This document shows positions 1 to 8,929 of a DNA stretch of 64,000 nt, in pieces. The stretch covers positions 224,371-288,370 of the forward strand of contig JANQRX010000008.1 in the NCBI GenBank assembly GCA_028284325.1, written 5' to 3'. Under the pieces are notes generated by a model that saw only the letters and a list, made by a program, of their open reading frames with translations, did not search any database and had not been told where the DNA came from. A program made the position numbers and the translations under genes. Every line of letters starts with the position of its first letter. Position 1 is the first letter of the stretch. Source of the stretch: Bauldia sp. GTDB taxonomy: Bacteria; Pseudomonadota; Alphaproteobacteria; Rhizobiales; Kaistiaceae.

Positions 1-175
1 CCCGATCGACGTGCGCGCACCTGACGGGAGCGCGCTGGTGGAACCCAACGCGGTCTTCGAGGCCAGGGGCACGTTCCGGTCCATCAACGGCGACACAATC
101 GAGGTGCGCGGGCGCGGGCACAACGAGTACATGGGCGTGGCGCTCGACCCGACGAAGATCAATGTGGGCTCGTAG
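1..175 (+). CDS. C-terminal end of an unrecognised protein (partial)
   Basis: The frame starting at base 2 is open from the left edge to a TAG at 173-175 and encodes 57 residues, beginning PIDVRAPDGS and ending PTKINVGS. It is the tail of a gene that starts outside the window. The stretch is hydrophilic, with no membrane segment or motif I recognise. Its last 17 bases overlap the end of the convergent GMC oxidoreductase gene. No function can be offered. Confidence 0.5.
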   Translation, partial: PIDVRAPDGSALVEPNAVFEARGTFRSINGDTIEVRGRGHNEYMGVALDPTKINVGS

Positions 176-1796
176 CCGGACCGTTCCCTCGGATCATGTC
201 GGCGGCCTTCTCCGCGATCATCACCACCGGTGACGCCGTATTGCCCGAGACGATCCGGGGCATGATCGAGGCGTCGACGACCCGCAGGCGGTCAAGGCCC
301 CGCACCTTCAGATCGGGCGCGACGACGGCCGCGGCGTCGTTGCCCATCTTGCAGGTCCCCACGGGGTGGAAGATCGTCGTGCCGATATTGCCGGCCTGTT
401 CCACCAGGTCGTCGTCGGACTGGTAGGCCGGCCCCGGCAGGATTTCCTCCGGCGTGAACCGGGCAAGCGCCCGTGCGGTCATGATCCGGCGCGCCTGGCG
501 CAGCGACTTCACGGCCACGACCCGATCACTTTCGGTCGACAGGTAATTCAGCCGGATGTCCGGTTGCGCGTGCGGGTCGGCCGAGGTCACGTGGCAGGTC
601 CCGACGCTGTCGGGGCGCAGATTGCAGACCGAAACGGTGATGGCCGGGAACGGATGCAGGGGATCGCCAAGCCGGTCCGTGGACAGGGGCTGGACGTGGT
701 ATTCCAGATCGGGCGTCGCTTTCGACGGGTCCGATCGCGTGAACATGCCGAACTGGCTCGGCGCCATCGACATCGGCCCGCTTTGCGTCAGGAGGTATTG
801 CAGCGCGATCGCCGCCTTGCCGACGAGGCTGTTCGCCTGCGTGTTCAGCGTGCTCGCGTGCCTGACTCTGTAGACCGTGCGGAGCTGCAAATGGTCCTGC
901 AGGTTACCGCCCACCCCGTCGAGGGCGTGCCGGACCTCGATCCCGAGGTCGCGCAAGTGCGCGGGGCGGCCGATACCCGCGTGCTCCAGCAGCTTGGGTG
1001 AATTGATCGCGCCGGCGGCGAGCAGGACCTCGCCCTCGGCCATGGCCCGATAGCGCAGGCCGGCGCGCTCGAACACCACGCCCGTCGCGCGCTTGTCCTC
1101 AAGCAGAATCGTTTCGGTGTTGGCGTGGGTGACGACGCGAAGATTGGGGCGCTTCATGGCAGGCCGCAGGAATCCTCGCGCCGTACTCCAGCGTATGCCG
1201 CGCTTCTGGTTCACCTCGAAGAAGCCGGAGCCCTCGTTGTCGCCGTCGTTGAAGTCCTCGCGCGGCGGGATGCCGAACTCCTTCGCCCCCTCCTGCACGG
1301 CGTGGAGGATCTCCCACGACAGGCGCTGCCGCTCGACCTTCCAGGCGCCGCCCTCGCCGTGCATCGGCGCCGCGCCGCGAAAACCGTCCTCCGACTTCAG
1401 GAAATACGGCAGGACGTCGTCCCACGCCCAGCCGACATTCCCCATCTGGCGCCAGGCGTCGTAGTCGGCCGCCTGACCGCGCATATAGATCATGCCGTTG
1501 ACGGAGCTGCAGCCGCCCAGGACCTTGCCGCGCGGATAGACGAGGCTGCGTCCGTTGAGCCCCGGTTCGCTGGCCGTCTTCATCAGCCAGTCGGTGCGCG
1601 GATTGCCGATGCAGTAGAGATAGCCGATCGGGATGTGCACCCAGTGATAGGCGTCGGACCCGCCCGCCTCCAGCAGCAGGACCCGAACGTTCGGGTCCTC
1701 CGTCAGGCGGTTGGCCAGCACGCACCCGGCCGTCCCGGCGCCGACGATCACGTAGTCGTAGGTGCCCTCCATGATCTCCGGGTGCGCCACGGTCAC
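159..1796 (-). CDS. GMC-family FAD-dependent oxidoreductase (choline/alcohol dehydrogenase type)
   Basis: The 545-residue protein is full length for the glucose-methanol-choline family, whose members oxidise alcohol groups with FAD. The dinucleotide fold GAGTAG is near residue 19. GMC signature 1 (YPRGKVLGGCSSVNG) is near residue 90 and signature 2 (GAINSPKLLEHAGIG) near 265. The C-terminal catalytic region has HPVGTCKMG and a later SGNTASP. There is no signal peptide, so it should be cytoplasmic or peripheral to the membrane. The start is GTG, preceded by AGGCGAGG. It is the last gene of the polyol-type operon, 7 bases after the medium-chain reductase. The family is clear; the alcohol substrate is not known. 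The operon suggests it acts on the same polyol or a by-product of it. Confidence 0.85.
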   Translation of the reverse strand: MTVAHPEIMEGTYDYVIVGAGTAGCVLANRLTEDPNVRVLLLEAGGSDAYHWVHIPIGYLYCIGNPRTDWLMKTASEPGLNGRSLVYPRGKVLGGCSSVNGMIYMRGQAADYDAWRQMGNVGWAWDDVLPYFLKSEDGFRGAAPMHGEGGAWKVERQRLSWEILHAVQEGAKEFGIPPREDFNDGDNEGSGFFEVNQKRGIRWSTARGFLRPAMKRPNLRVVTHANTETILLEDKRATGVVFERAGLRYRAMAEGEVLLAAGAINSPKLLEHAGIGRPAHLRDLGIEVRHALDGVGGNLQDHLQLRTVYRVRHASTLNTQANSLVGKAAIALQYLLTQSGPMSMAPSQFGMFTRSDPSKATPDLEYHVQPLSTDRLGDPLHPFPAITVSVCNLRPDSVGTCHVTSADPHAQPDIRLNYLSTESDRVVAVKSLRQARRIMTARALARFTPEEILPGPAYQSDDDLVEQAGNIGTTIFHPVGTCKMGNDAAAVVAPDLKVRGLDRLRVVDASIMPRIVSGNTASPVVMIAEKAADMIRGNGPATSPH

Positions 1797-1803
1797 ACCT
1801 CGC

Positions 1804-2814
1804 CTAGTACCGGACGACCAGCTTGCCGATGGTCGACGCGGTTTCGATCAGGCGGTGGGCCTCCTTGAGCGTTGCCGCCGACAGGCCGTGCAGCGTGCGG
1901 GTCTCGGTGGTCTTGATGAGGCCGTCGTCGACAAGCCGGGCGACGCGCGCCAGGATCATCCCCTGACGATGCATGTCGGCGGTCTCGTACATGGAGCGCG
2001 TGAACATCAGCTCCCACATCAGCGCCGCCGACTTCCCCTGCAGCGCCGTCACGTCGATCTTCTCCGACGTCTCCACGATCGAACCGATGCGGCCCTGCGG
2101 TGCGATGAGCTCGGCCATCGCGTCCCAGTGCTGCGCGAGGTCCGCGTACTGGACGATGGTGTTGACGAAGGTGTGGCCGGTCGCGCGGGTGCTCGCGACG
2201 AGATCACGGTGGTCGATCACCTCGTGGGCTCCGAGCTTGCGACACCAGTCGGCGGAGTCCTCGCGCGACGCGGTGGCGAGAACGGTCAGTCCCGTCAGCA
2301 CGCGGGCGAGCTGGATGGTGGCCGAACCGACGCCGCCGGCGCCGCCGATGACGAGCAGCGATGCGTTGCGCTCGTCGGTCGGGACCTGAAGCCGGTCGAA
2401 CAGCATCTCCCAGGCGGTGATCGCCGTCAGCGGCAGCGAGGCCGCCGCTTCCGGCGCGACCAAGGACGGCGCCTTTGCAGCAATCCTTGCGTCGACGCAC
2501 TGAAGCTCCGCGTTGGAGCCGGGGCGGCCGGCGTCGCCGGCGTACCAGACGCGGTCGCCGACCACGAAGCCTTCCACGTCGGCGCCCATCGCCTCGACGC
2601 GCCCGACGGCGTCGTAGCCGAGGATGAACGGTTCATCGAGCACCTTGCCGGGCGCGGTGCGGATGCGGCGCTTGGCGTCGGCCGGATTGACCGAGATCGC
2701 CTCGATCCTGACCAGCAGATCATGCGGGCGCGGCGCGGGATCGGGCAGCTCGATATCGAGCAGCGCGTCCTCGTGCTCGATGGGGTGCGAGGTCAGGAAT
2801 CCGACGGCCTTCAC
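1804..2814 (-). CDS. Medium-chain dehydrogenase/reductase, quinone-oxidoreductase-like (zinc-independent)
   Basis: The 336-residue protein has the MDR layout: an N-terminal GroES-like domain followed by a Rossmann domain with GGAGGVGS around residue 152. The cysteine and histidine zinc ligands of true alcohol dehydrogenases are absent, so a zinc-free NADPH-dependent reductase of the quinone oxidoreductase/adh_fam_1 type is expected. I chose the GTG at 2814 (MKAVGFLTS). It overlaps the kinase stop codon as GTGA, and family members begin in this way; the frame also continues upstream inside the kinase gene. Its place between kinase and GMC oxidoreductase suggests a role in reducing an aldehyde or enone product of the pathway. 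The substrate is inferred only from context. Confidence 0.8.
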   Translation of the reverse strand: MKAVGFLTSHPIEHEDALLDIELPDPAPRPHDLLVRIEAISVNPADAKRRIRTAPGKVLDEPFILGYDAVGRVEAMGADVEGFVVGDRVWYAGDAGRPGSNAELQCVDARIAAKAPSLVAPEAAASLPLTAITAWEMLFDRLQVPTDERNASLLVIGGAGGVGSATIQLARVLTGLTVLATASREDSADWCRKLGAHEVIDHRDLVASTRATGHTFVNTIVQYADLAQHWDAMAELIAPQGRIGSIVETSEKIDVTALQGKSAALMWELMFTRSMYETADMHRQGMILARVARLVDDGLIKTTETRTLHGLSAATLKEAHRLIETASTIGKLVVRY

Positions 2815-4337
2815 GGGTTCGGTCTCCCCTTCTCCCGCGCCGCCTGTAGCGCGGTCCAAACCGGCATCATCGCATCGACGAGATCGAGATAGGTCCGGTA
2901 GCGATCGTCGTAGCGCGGCTTTTCCGCGGCCGCCGGCTCGTACACCTGCCGCACGCGGGTCATGGCGGCGACGCCGGCCTCAAGGTCCGCGAAGACGCCG
3001 CTGCCCACGCCGGCGGCGATCGCGGCGCCAAGCGCGCCGGTTTCCTCGCCTTCCGACACCGTGATGGGCAGGCCGAGGCAGTCGGCCATCATCTGCGGCC
3101 AATGGGGGCTCCGCGCGCCGCCGCCCGACATCACCGCCGCTTCGAAGGACAGCCCCGCGGCCGCCAGCACCTCGACGTGCCGGCGATGCTCGAAGACCAC
3201 ACCCTCGAACAACGCGCGCAGGATGTGTCCCTCGCTGTGCCAGCCGGCCAGACCGTAGAATCCGCCGCGCGCGGCCGCCACCTGGCCCGAGCCGTAGAGA
3301 TACGGATGGAAGAAGGGATCATCGGTCGCCGGTTCCACCTCAGCGACGCGCGCATTGCAGTAGCCGAACGGATCGTCGAGGTGCGCGCCCCGTTCGACGA
3401 AGGTGCGCACATACCATTCGAGATTGGCCGCCGAAGTCGCACTGGCGTCGATGTTCATGTAGCGGCCGTCGCCGAACTTCGAGACCATGAAGACGCTCGG
3501 GTCGGCGGCCGGCGCATCCGACAGCACCTGGTTGATGCTCCACGTGCCGGTGATGATCGATGCCTGTCCGGGCGCGACGGCACCCGATCCGACGGCCGAC
3601 GCCACCACGTCGAACAGACCGCCGACCACGGGGGTTCCGGCGGCGAGACCCGTCGCGGCCGCCGCCGCCTCCGTCACCCGGCCCACGACATCGCAAGGGT
3701 CGGCGATCCGCGGCATCAGCGGTCCGGCGTCGTCGAGGCCGTAGAGCTGCAGGAGGCCGTCATCGACCGCCGCCTCGGGCATGTGCACCAGGCCGGCGCC
3801 GCTCATGTCCGACACGTCCGAGACCCGCGCGCCGGTCAGCCGGAAGGTGATCAGGTCCTTGCAGAGAAGCACCGTCGCCGCGGCGGCGTAGACATCGGGT
3901 CGGTTCGCCTTCACCCAGGCGAGCAACGTCGCGGTCTGCGACGGCCACGGCCTTTGCAGGCACGCCGCGTAGAGTTCGGCACCGTTCCTGGCTGACAGCT
4001 CGTCGGCAAGCGCCGCCGCGCGGCCGTCGATCGACTGGATGCCGATCAGCGGCTCGCCGCCGGCGTCGATCAGATAGAGCCCGTTGCCGTGACCGGCGCA
4101 GCCGACGGCGGCGATCTCGGACGGATCGACCGCGGCTTCCGCGAGGCACACGCGGATCACGTCGTCGGCGTGGCGCCACAGTTCAGCCGGATCGCGCTCG
4201 ACATGACCGGGTGCGGGGTGCGCGGACGCGCCGTCGCGGGCCGCCCGGGCGACCTCGCGGCCGTCGGTCCCGAACAGGACGGCCTTGATGACGGTGTTGC
4301 CCGCATCCAAGCCGAGGAGGTAGCGCGCCTCAGCCAC
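2811..4337 (-). CDS. FGGY-family carbohydrate kinase (L-xylulose/erythritol kinase-like)
   Basis: The 508-residue, two-domain FGGY kinase transfers phosphate from ATP to a sugar or polyol. The N-terminal ATPase fold starts LGLDAGNTVIKAVLF. The segments GTPVVGGLFDVV near residue 235 and LRALFEGVVFEHRRH near 375 closely resemble E. coli L-xylulose kinase LyxK as I remember it. C-terminal SGGGARSP and ETGALGAA are the usual second phosphate and adenosine loops. The start ATG overlaps the aldolase stop by 8 bases and the stop overlaps the next start (GTGA), so translation is probably coupled. Neighbours, namely a GlpD homologue and a class I aldolase, suggest a polyol as substrate. LyxK, EryA and ribitol kinases cannot be separated by eye. 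Confidence 0.85.
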   Translation of the reverse strand: MAEARYLLGLDAGNTVIKAVLFGTDGREVARAARDGASAHPAPGHVERDPAELWRHADDVIRVCLAEAAVDPSEIAAVGCAGHGNGLYLIDAGGEPLIGIQSIDGRAAALADELSARNGAELYAACLQRPWPSQTATLLAWVKANRPDVYAAAATVLLCKDLITFRLTGARVSDVSDMSGAGLVHMPEAAVDDGLLQLYGLDDAGPLMPRIADPCDVVGRVTEAAAAATGLAAGTPVVGGLFDVVASAVGSGAVAPGQASIITGTWSINQVLSDAPAADPSVFMVSKFGDGRYMNIDASATSAANLEWYVRTFVERGAHLDDPFGYCNARVAEVEPATDDPFFHPYLYGSGQVAAARGGFYGLAGWHSEGHILRALFEGVVFEHRRHVEVLAAAGLSFEAAVMSGGGARSPHWPQMMADCLGLPITVSEGEETGALGAAIAAGVGSGVFADLEAGVAAMTRVRQVYEPAAAEKPRYDDRYRTYLDLVDAMMPVWTALQAAREKGRPNP

Positions 4338-5175
4338 CGCGCTGGTAAACGTCCCAGGCTTCCTCGCCCGAGGCGCCCTTGTGGATCAGGGCCATCAGCG
4401 CGGCGACCACCGCGCGCGGGTTGTCGTGCTGGTAGACGTTGCGGCCGTAAACCATCCCCTTGGCGCCCTGGGCCAGCAGGCGGGCGGACTTTCCGAGGAC
4501 GTCCTTCAGGTCCTCCTTGCCGCCGCCACGCACCAGCACCGGGACACGGGCCGCCTCGACGACCCGGTGGAAATCCTCCGGGTTCTCCGTCGGGTCGGCC
4601 TTGATGATGTCGGCGCCCATTTCCGACGCCAGGCGGACCAGGGTGACGATCTTCTCCGCGTCACCGTCCACCTGGTAGCCGCCGCGGATTTCGTTCGGCA
4701 GCATCACCAGCGGCTCGATCATCAGCGGCATGCCGTATTTGGCGCACGCGGCGCGGACACGCGCAATGTTCTCGACGCACTGGCGGAACAGCTCGGGCTC
4801 GTCCGGAAGCATGAACAGGTTCACCACCACGCAAGCCGCGTCCATCTCCAGCGCGCCGATGATCGGCTCGTCGTGGTTCTGCAACTGCGACCACATCACC
4901 CGGTGGCGAACGGCGTTGTAGGGGTTGCCCATGTCGATCCGCATCACCAGCGCGGGCTTGTCCCGCTCGGGACGGCTTTGCAGGAGGTCCGCCTGCCCGT
5001 ACGCCATCTGGATGGCGTCGGGCCGCGCCGCGACGAGGGCGTCGATGACGGATGCCATGTCCTCCAGCCCGACCATGAAGCTCGGCTCGTTGCACACACC
5101 ATGATCGACGGCGACGTCCAGACACCCGCCATTGGCGAACATGCGGTTCATCCGCGCCTTGGGGCTTATGCGCAT
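4330..5175 (-). CDS. Class I aldolase, LsrF/FbaB (DeoC/LacD) family
   Basis: The 281-residue TIM-barrel protein belongs to the class I aldolase group that includes FbaB and LsrF. LDVAVDHG near residue 18 is the first-strand motif. GADIIKADPTEN near residue 180 supplies the expected Schiff-base lysine, RGGGKED near 207 is a phosphate-binding strand, and GMVYGRNVYQ near 230 is the family C-terminal signature. These enzymes cleave or form ketose-phosphate C-C bonds, or act as a thiolase in the LsrF case. The gene overlaps both neighbours (10 bases with the GlpD-like gene, 8 with the kinase). This fits retro-aldol cleavage of the ketose phosphate made by those two enzymes, but the actual substrate is inference. 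Confidence 0.83.
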   Translation of the reverse strand: MRISPKARMNRMFANGGCLDVAVDHGVCNEPSFMVGLEDMASVIDALVAARPDAIQMAYGQADLLQSRPERDKPALVMRIDMGNPYNAVRHRVMWSQLQNHDEPIIGALEMDAACVVVNLFMLPDEPELFRQCVENIARVRAACAKYGMPLMIEPLVMLPNEIRGGYQVDGDAEKIVTLVRLASEMGADIIKADPTENPEDFHRVVEAARVPVLVRGGGKEDLKDVLGKSARLLAQGAKGMVYGRNVYQHDNPRAVVAALMALIHKGASGEEAWDVYQRGG

Positions 5176-6899
5176 GCCTCACTCCTCTCAGACTGGTCAC
5201 CGGCCGACGCCAGGCAGACGCCGTGGTAGTTCTCAAGATCAACGACAAGCGTCGCACGCTCCTGCGCGCGCCGCTCGCTCGTCCAGCCGAGCGCCTCGCC
5301 GACCACATCGGCCAGCGCGTCGAGCAGCGCCGGCGTCAACTGGCCGGTGATCGCAAGATCGGTCCGCCGCATCGCCATGTCGGCCAGGTGCACGACCTGT
5401 TCGTGCTCCACGAGGTAGGCGATTTCCGCCCGCGTGTACGGGCACCCCGCAACCAGCGGCGTATCGTCGGCGCGGGCGCTGCAAGAGGCGTGGACGGCCG
5501 CGCCATGGGTGCCGTAGTGGCTGGCGAGATGCGCCGCGCGCGCCGCGTCGACGCCGAGGTCGCGCACAAAGCGACGTTCCAGTTCCCCCTCGGCGGCCGG
5601 GAAGTCCTTGCCGCCGCCGATCGCGAGTCCCTTGCTGTCGCGCACGCGCGGCTTGCCGAGGATGGCCAACGCCTCGTCGCAGGCCTGTTCGGCAAACGCC
5701 CGGAAGGTGGTCCACTTGCCGCCGATCATGCAGATCTGCACCGGCGATCCCTCGATGCGACGGGTCGCGTGGCCGCGCGAGATACGTCCCGTGAAGGCGT
5801 GGGCGCTCCGCGGCAGCGGCCGGATGCCGCTGAACGAATAGACGACGTCCGCCACATCGATGGCGATGCCGGGAAACAGGCCGCGGAGCGACTCGAGGAT
5901 GTAATCGCGTTCGTCCACCTCGCAGCGCACGCGTGTCGCCCTGTCGACGCGTATATCGGTGGCACCGGCCAGGACCCGGCCGAGATAGGGAAAGGCGATG
6001 CAGATTCGGCGGTCGGCGTTCTCGTAGTAGAGCATGTGCCCCCGCAGCGCCTGCAAGACCTCAGGGTTGTTCAGGACCAGGTGCGAACCCTTGGTGCCCT
6101 CGACGAGCCGCTCACCGGCAGCTTCATCGTCCGAAAGCGTCGCCTTGGTGTCGTCGAGCCACGCGCCGGTGGCGTTGATGATAACGCCGGCCGACACCGG
6201 CCAGCTTCCGCCACCGGCCATGTCGACGAGCCGGTAGCTGCCGTCCGGGCTCCGGTCGAGCGTCGTGTAATTCAGGGCGACGGATGTGGGCCCGATGGCC
6301 TCGGCATCAGCGACCAGCTCCAGCCCCAGCCGTTCGGGATGGCTGATCCAGGCATCGAAGTAGCTGGCCGAGAAACGAACGTCGTCGGCGAGATCCGGCC
6401 ACTGCTCCCGTGTCGGCTGCCGGCCGCGGAAGGTGTGGCCCGCGAGCGCCCGCCGCTTTCCGGTCAGGAGATCGTAGAGGGTGAGACCGATCTTGATCGG
6501 CAGTGCGCCGCGGCGGGCCGGTCGTCCCTCGCTGCCGCTCAGGAAGCTCGCCGCGGCGTTGAGCAGGCCGGAGAAGACGGTGACGATGGGAATGGCGGTC
6601 GGGAGCGGACGGACCATGTGCGACGCGGTGCGCAGGAGATCGTCACGCTCGGCCAGCGACTCCTTCACCAGCGACAGTTCGCCGTTCTCCAGGTAGCGCA
6701 GGCCGCCATGGATCATCCGCGACGGCGCGGCGCTGCAACCGGAGCAGAAGTCGGACCGCTCGACCAGCAGCACGCGCAGGCCCTGCAAGGCAAGCTCGCG
6801 AAAGACGCCGATGCCGTTGATGCCGCCGCCGACCACGGCGACGTCGAACGCACCGTCGGCGGCAATCCGGTCCAACCTGTCCTTGCGCGATGTCGGCAT
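5166..6899 (-). CDS. FAD-dependent glycerol-3-phosphate dehydrogenase family protein (GlpD/EryB-like)
   Basis: The 577-residue flavoprotein oxidises a polyol phosphate to a ketose phosphate in the known members of its family. The FAD-binding VAVVGGGINGIG is at about residue 20. The substrate-domain motif MIHGGLRYLENGE is near 65, FSGIRPLP near 355, and a C-terminal DAO_C helical domain follows from about 420. The usual ASGTSS-type loop before HGG reads FCSGCSAAPSR, with two cysteines. I chose ATG 6899 (MPTSRKDR), which has AGGG upstream and lies 58 bases after the aldo/keto reductase stop; the frame runs further upstream without support. In this operon it probably acts on the product of the FGGY kinase, as EryB does on erythritol phosphate. 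Plain glycerol 3-phosphate oxidation remains possible. Confidence 0.83.
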   Translation of the reverse strand: MPTSRKDRLDRIAADGAFDVAVVGGGINGIGVFRELALQGLRVLLVERSDFCSGCSAAPSRMIHGGLRYLENGELSLVKESLAERDDLLRTASHMVRPLPTAIPIVTVFSGLLNAAASFLSGSEGRPARRGALPIKIGLTLYDLLTGKRRALAGHTFRGRQPTREQWPDLADDVRFSASYFDAWISHPERLGLELVADAEAIGPTSVALNYTTLDRSPDGSYRLVDMAGGGSWPVSAGVIINATGAWLDDTKATLSDDEAAGERLVEGTKGSHLVLNNPEVLQALRGHMLYYENADRRICIAFPYLGRVLAGATDIRVDRATRVRCEVDERDYILESLRGLFPGIAIDVADVVYSFSGIRPLPRSAHAFTGRISRGHATRRIEGSPVQICMIGGKWTTFRAFAEQACDEALAILGKPRVRDSKGLAIGGGKDFPAAEGELERRFVRDLGVDAARAAHLASHYGTHGAAVHASCSARADDTPLVAGCPYTRAEIAYLVEHEQVVHLADMAMRRTDLAITGQLTPALLDALADVVGEALGWTSERRAQERATLVVDLENYHGVCLASAGDQSERSEACA

Positions 6900-6957
6900 A
6901 GCCGCCCTGTACGCGGGGCCGAGTCCCCACGTTCCCAGTCCCTCTTGTTTGCGTCGT

Positions 6958-7968
6958 CTAACGGTCCAGGTCGCCGAGAAACCGATCGGCGGCCGAATCA
7001 ATGGCTTGTAAATCCTCTTCGCTCAGCCGGATCCTGCCGGCCCTTGCGTTTTCGATAGCTTGTTCGGGATTGCGCGCGCCGCAGAGCGCGAAGGTGATCC
7101 CCGGCTGGTGCAGCGTCCAGGCGATGACGATTTGCGCGGTGCTCGCGTCGTGGCGGTCGGCGACCGGCCGGATGGCCGTTGCGAAGTCGGCAGCCCTGGC
7201 GCGATTGCCGACCGAGAACAGCGGATTGTCCTTGCGGTGGTCGTCGCCGCGGAACTTGCGCTCCGGGCCGATGCGACCGGACAGAAAACCAAGCGCCAGC
7301 GAGGAGTAGCTGAGAGTCGCCACACCGTGCTCGGCGCAAACGGGAAGATGGGTCGCCTCGATGCCGCGCTTCACCATCGAGTACTCTTCCTGGATCGCGT
7401 CGAGCTGGCCGGCCGCGATGTAGGCCCGGAGATCATCGACGGAGGTGTTGCTGGCGCCGATCGAGCGGATCTTGCCCGCCGTCTTCAGCCGTTCCAGTGC
7501 CTCCATGGTGTCGGCGATCGGCGTCGTCGGGTCCTGCCAGTGGGTGATGTAGTGGTCGATGACGTCGGTGTTCAGGCGCTTCAGGCTCTGCTCGACCTCC
7601 GCGACGACCGATTCCGGGCCGAGATAGCGGTGGACCGGCTCGCCCTCGTAGTCGAAGAAGTGGTTGCCCTTCGGGGTGTTCCAGACCAGTCCGCACTTGG
7701 TGGCGAGCACGACCTGGCCGCGGCGGCCCTCCAGTGCCCTGGCGACGATGCGCTCCGCCGTGCCGTGACCGTAGGCCGGTGCCGTGTCGATCAGCGTCAC
7801 GCCTTCGTCGATGGCTGCCTGGATGGCGGCGATCGACGCCTTTTCGTCCGTGCCGCCCCACATCCAGCCGCCGATCGCCCAGGTGCCGAGACCGACCCCG
7901 CTCGCGGTGATGCCGGACGACCCGATGGACCGGGTCAGCTGCTCGCGTTCGGTCGTTTCAAGCACCAT
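6958..7968 (-). CDS. Aldo/keto reductase
   Basis: The 336-residue (alpha/beta)8 NADPH-dependent oxidoreductase carries all four catalytic residues in context: Asp and Tyr in LIDTAPAYGHG (about residues 53-63), Lys in ATKCGL (about 88) and His in THWQDP (about 142). C-terminal residues around ALCGARNPEQ form the cofactor 2'-phosphate region. The start ATG lies within the end of the SorC gene (11-base overlap), so the two genes are co-transcribed. AKRs next to polyol or sugar operons usually interconvert an aldehyde and an alcohol. Here it could reduce the aldehyde released by the aldolase. Specificity cannot be read from sequence. Confidence 0.88.
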   Translation of the reverse strand: MVLETTEREQLTRSIGSSGITASGVGLGTWAIGGWMWGGTDEKASIAAIQAAIDEGVTLIDTAPAYGHGTAERIVARALEGRRGQVVLATKCGLVWNTPKGNHFFDYEGEPVHRYLGPESVVAEVEQSLKRLNTDVIDHYITHWQDPTTPIADTMEALERLKTAGKIRSIGASNTSVDDLRAYIAAGQLDAIQEEYSMVKRGIEATHLPVCAEHGVATLSYSSLALGFLSGRIGPERKFRGDDHRKDNPLFSVGNRARAADFATAIRPVADRHDASTAQIVIAWTLHQPGITFALCGARNPEQAIENARAGRIRLSEEDLQAIDSAADRFLGDLDR

Positions 7969-8929
7969 CCACCTCGTCTTCCAGGACGGCCGCGGCCGTC
8001 AGTTCGTCGACCACCAGCATGTTGATGTGGCCGCCGTTCAGGACCGCCGCAATGGCCCCGACCTTCTCGGGGCCGGAGGCGGCGCCGATCCGCACCGGGA
8101 TGCGGCCGGCATCCTCCGGCGTCAGCGCCACCAGATGGGCGTTGAACTCGATCGCCGACGACGAGCCGTCGCCGTTGATCAGGCGGCCCAGCAGTTCGCC
8201 GCGCACACCCGACTCCAGCAGCTTCTCCTTGTCGGCCTGCGACACCGGATGGGCTTCGTAGTAGGTCGCCTTGGGGCCGATCACCGATCCGATGCCGACG
8301 ATGGAGGCGGCCGCCTTGCGGGCGAGGTCCAGCACGCCGCGCACCGAGCGGACCGACATCAGAAGGTCGCGCTCTTCCGTCGTGTCGACATGCAGCGGTG
8401 CGTGGATCAGCGTCGCCCGGCCGCCGAGCTTGTCGGCGAGTTCGGTCGCGATGTGGTTGACGTCGGTGTAGTGCCGACCCTGCACGCCACCGGCCATGGG
8501 CACCACGTCGACGTCGAAGTGCCGGTCGACGACGATGTTCTCGCTGACCGCCTTCATCGTCTTGCCGGCCGAAACGCCGATGGTGTCACCATCGCGAACC
8601 GCCTCGACAAGAAGCTGCGCCGCGCCGCGGCCGACCTGGTTGAGGGTGGCGTCCTCGTTGCCGGAGACCGTGGGCACGACCAGGCAGTTCTTCAGGTTCC
8701 AACGATGCTTCAGTTGGCGCTCGAGATCGAACTGGCGCTGGAACGGCGTCTCGATGGAGATCTTCACCATCCCGGATTCGCGGCCCTGCTTGATGAGCCG
8801 GTTGACCTTGGCGGTCGACAGGCCGAGGTCGGTGGCGATCTGCGACTGCAACAGGCCGTCCTCGTAGTGCAGCGTGAGGACACGTGCGATCAGGCGCAGG
8901 TTCTCGATGTCGTGGCCGGTGGTGTTCAC
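7958..8929 (-). CDS. SorC-family (DeoR/LsrR/EryD-like) sugar-binding transcriptional regulator
   Basis: The 323-residue protein has an N-terminal helix-turn-helix at about residues 27-52 (QSQIATDLGLSTAKVNRL) and a C-terminal sugar-phosphate-binding domain. Family motifs are GDTIGVSAGKTM near 138, VGIGSVIGP near 222 and PVRIGAASGPEKVGAI near 283. EryD and LsrR belong to this family; their effectors are the substrate or its phosphorylated product. The start overlaps the permease stop by 4 bases and the gene sits in the middle of the operon it presumably controls, giving autoregulation. The likely operator is the inverted repeat at 13681-13712 upstream of the first gene. Repressor behaviour is inferred. 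Confidence 0.88.
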   Translation of the reverse strand: MNTTGHDIENLRLIARVLTLHYEDGLLQSQIATDLGLSTAKVNRLIKQGRESGMVKISIETPFQRQFDLERQLKHRWNLKNCLVVPTVSGNEDATLNQVGRGAAQLLVEAVRDGDTIGVSAGKTMKAVSENIVVDRHFDVDVVPMAGGVQGRHYTDVNHIATELADKLGGRATLIHAPLHVDTTEERDLLMSVRSVRGVLDLARKAAASIVGIGSVIGPKATYYEAHPVSQADKEKLLESGVRGELLGRLINGDGSSSAIEFNAHLVALTPEDAGRIPVRIGAASGPEKVGAIAAVLNGGHINMLVVDELTAAAVLEDEVDGA

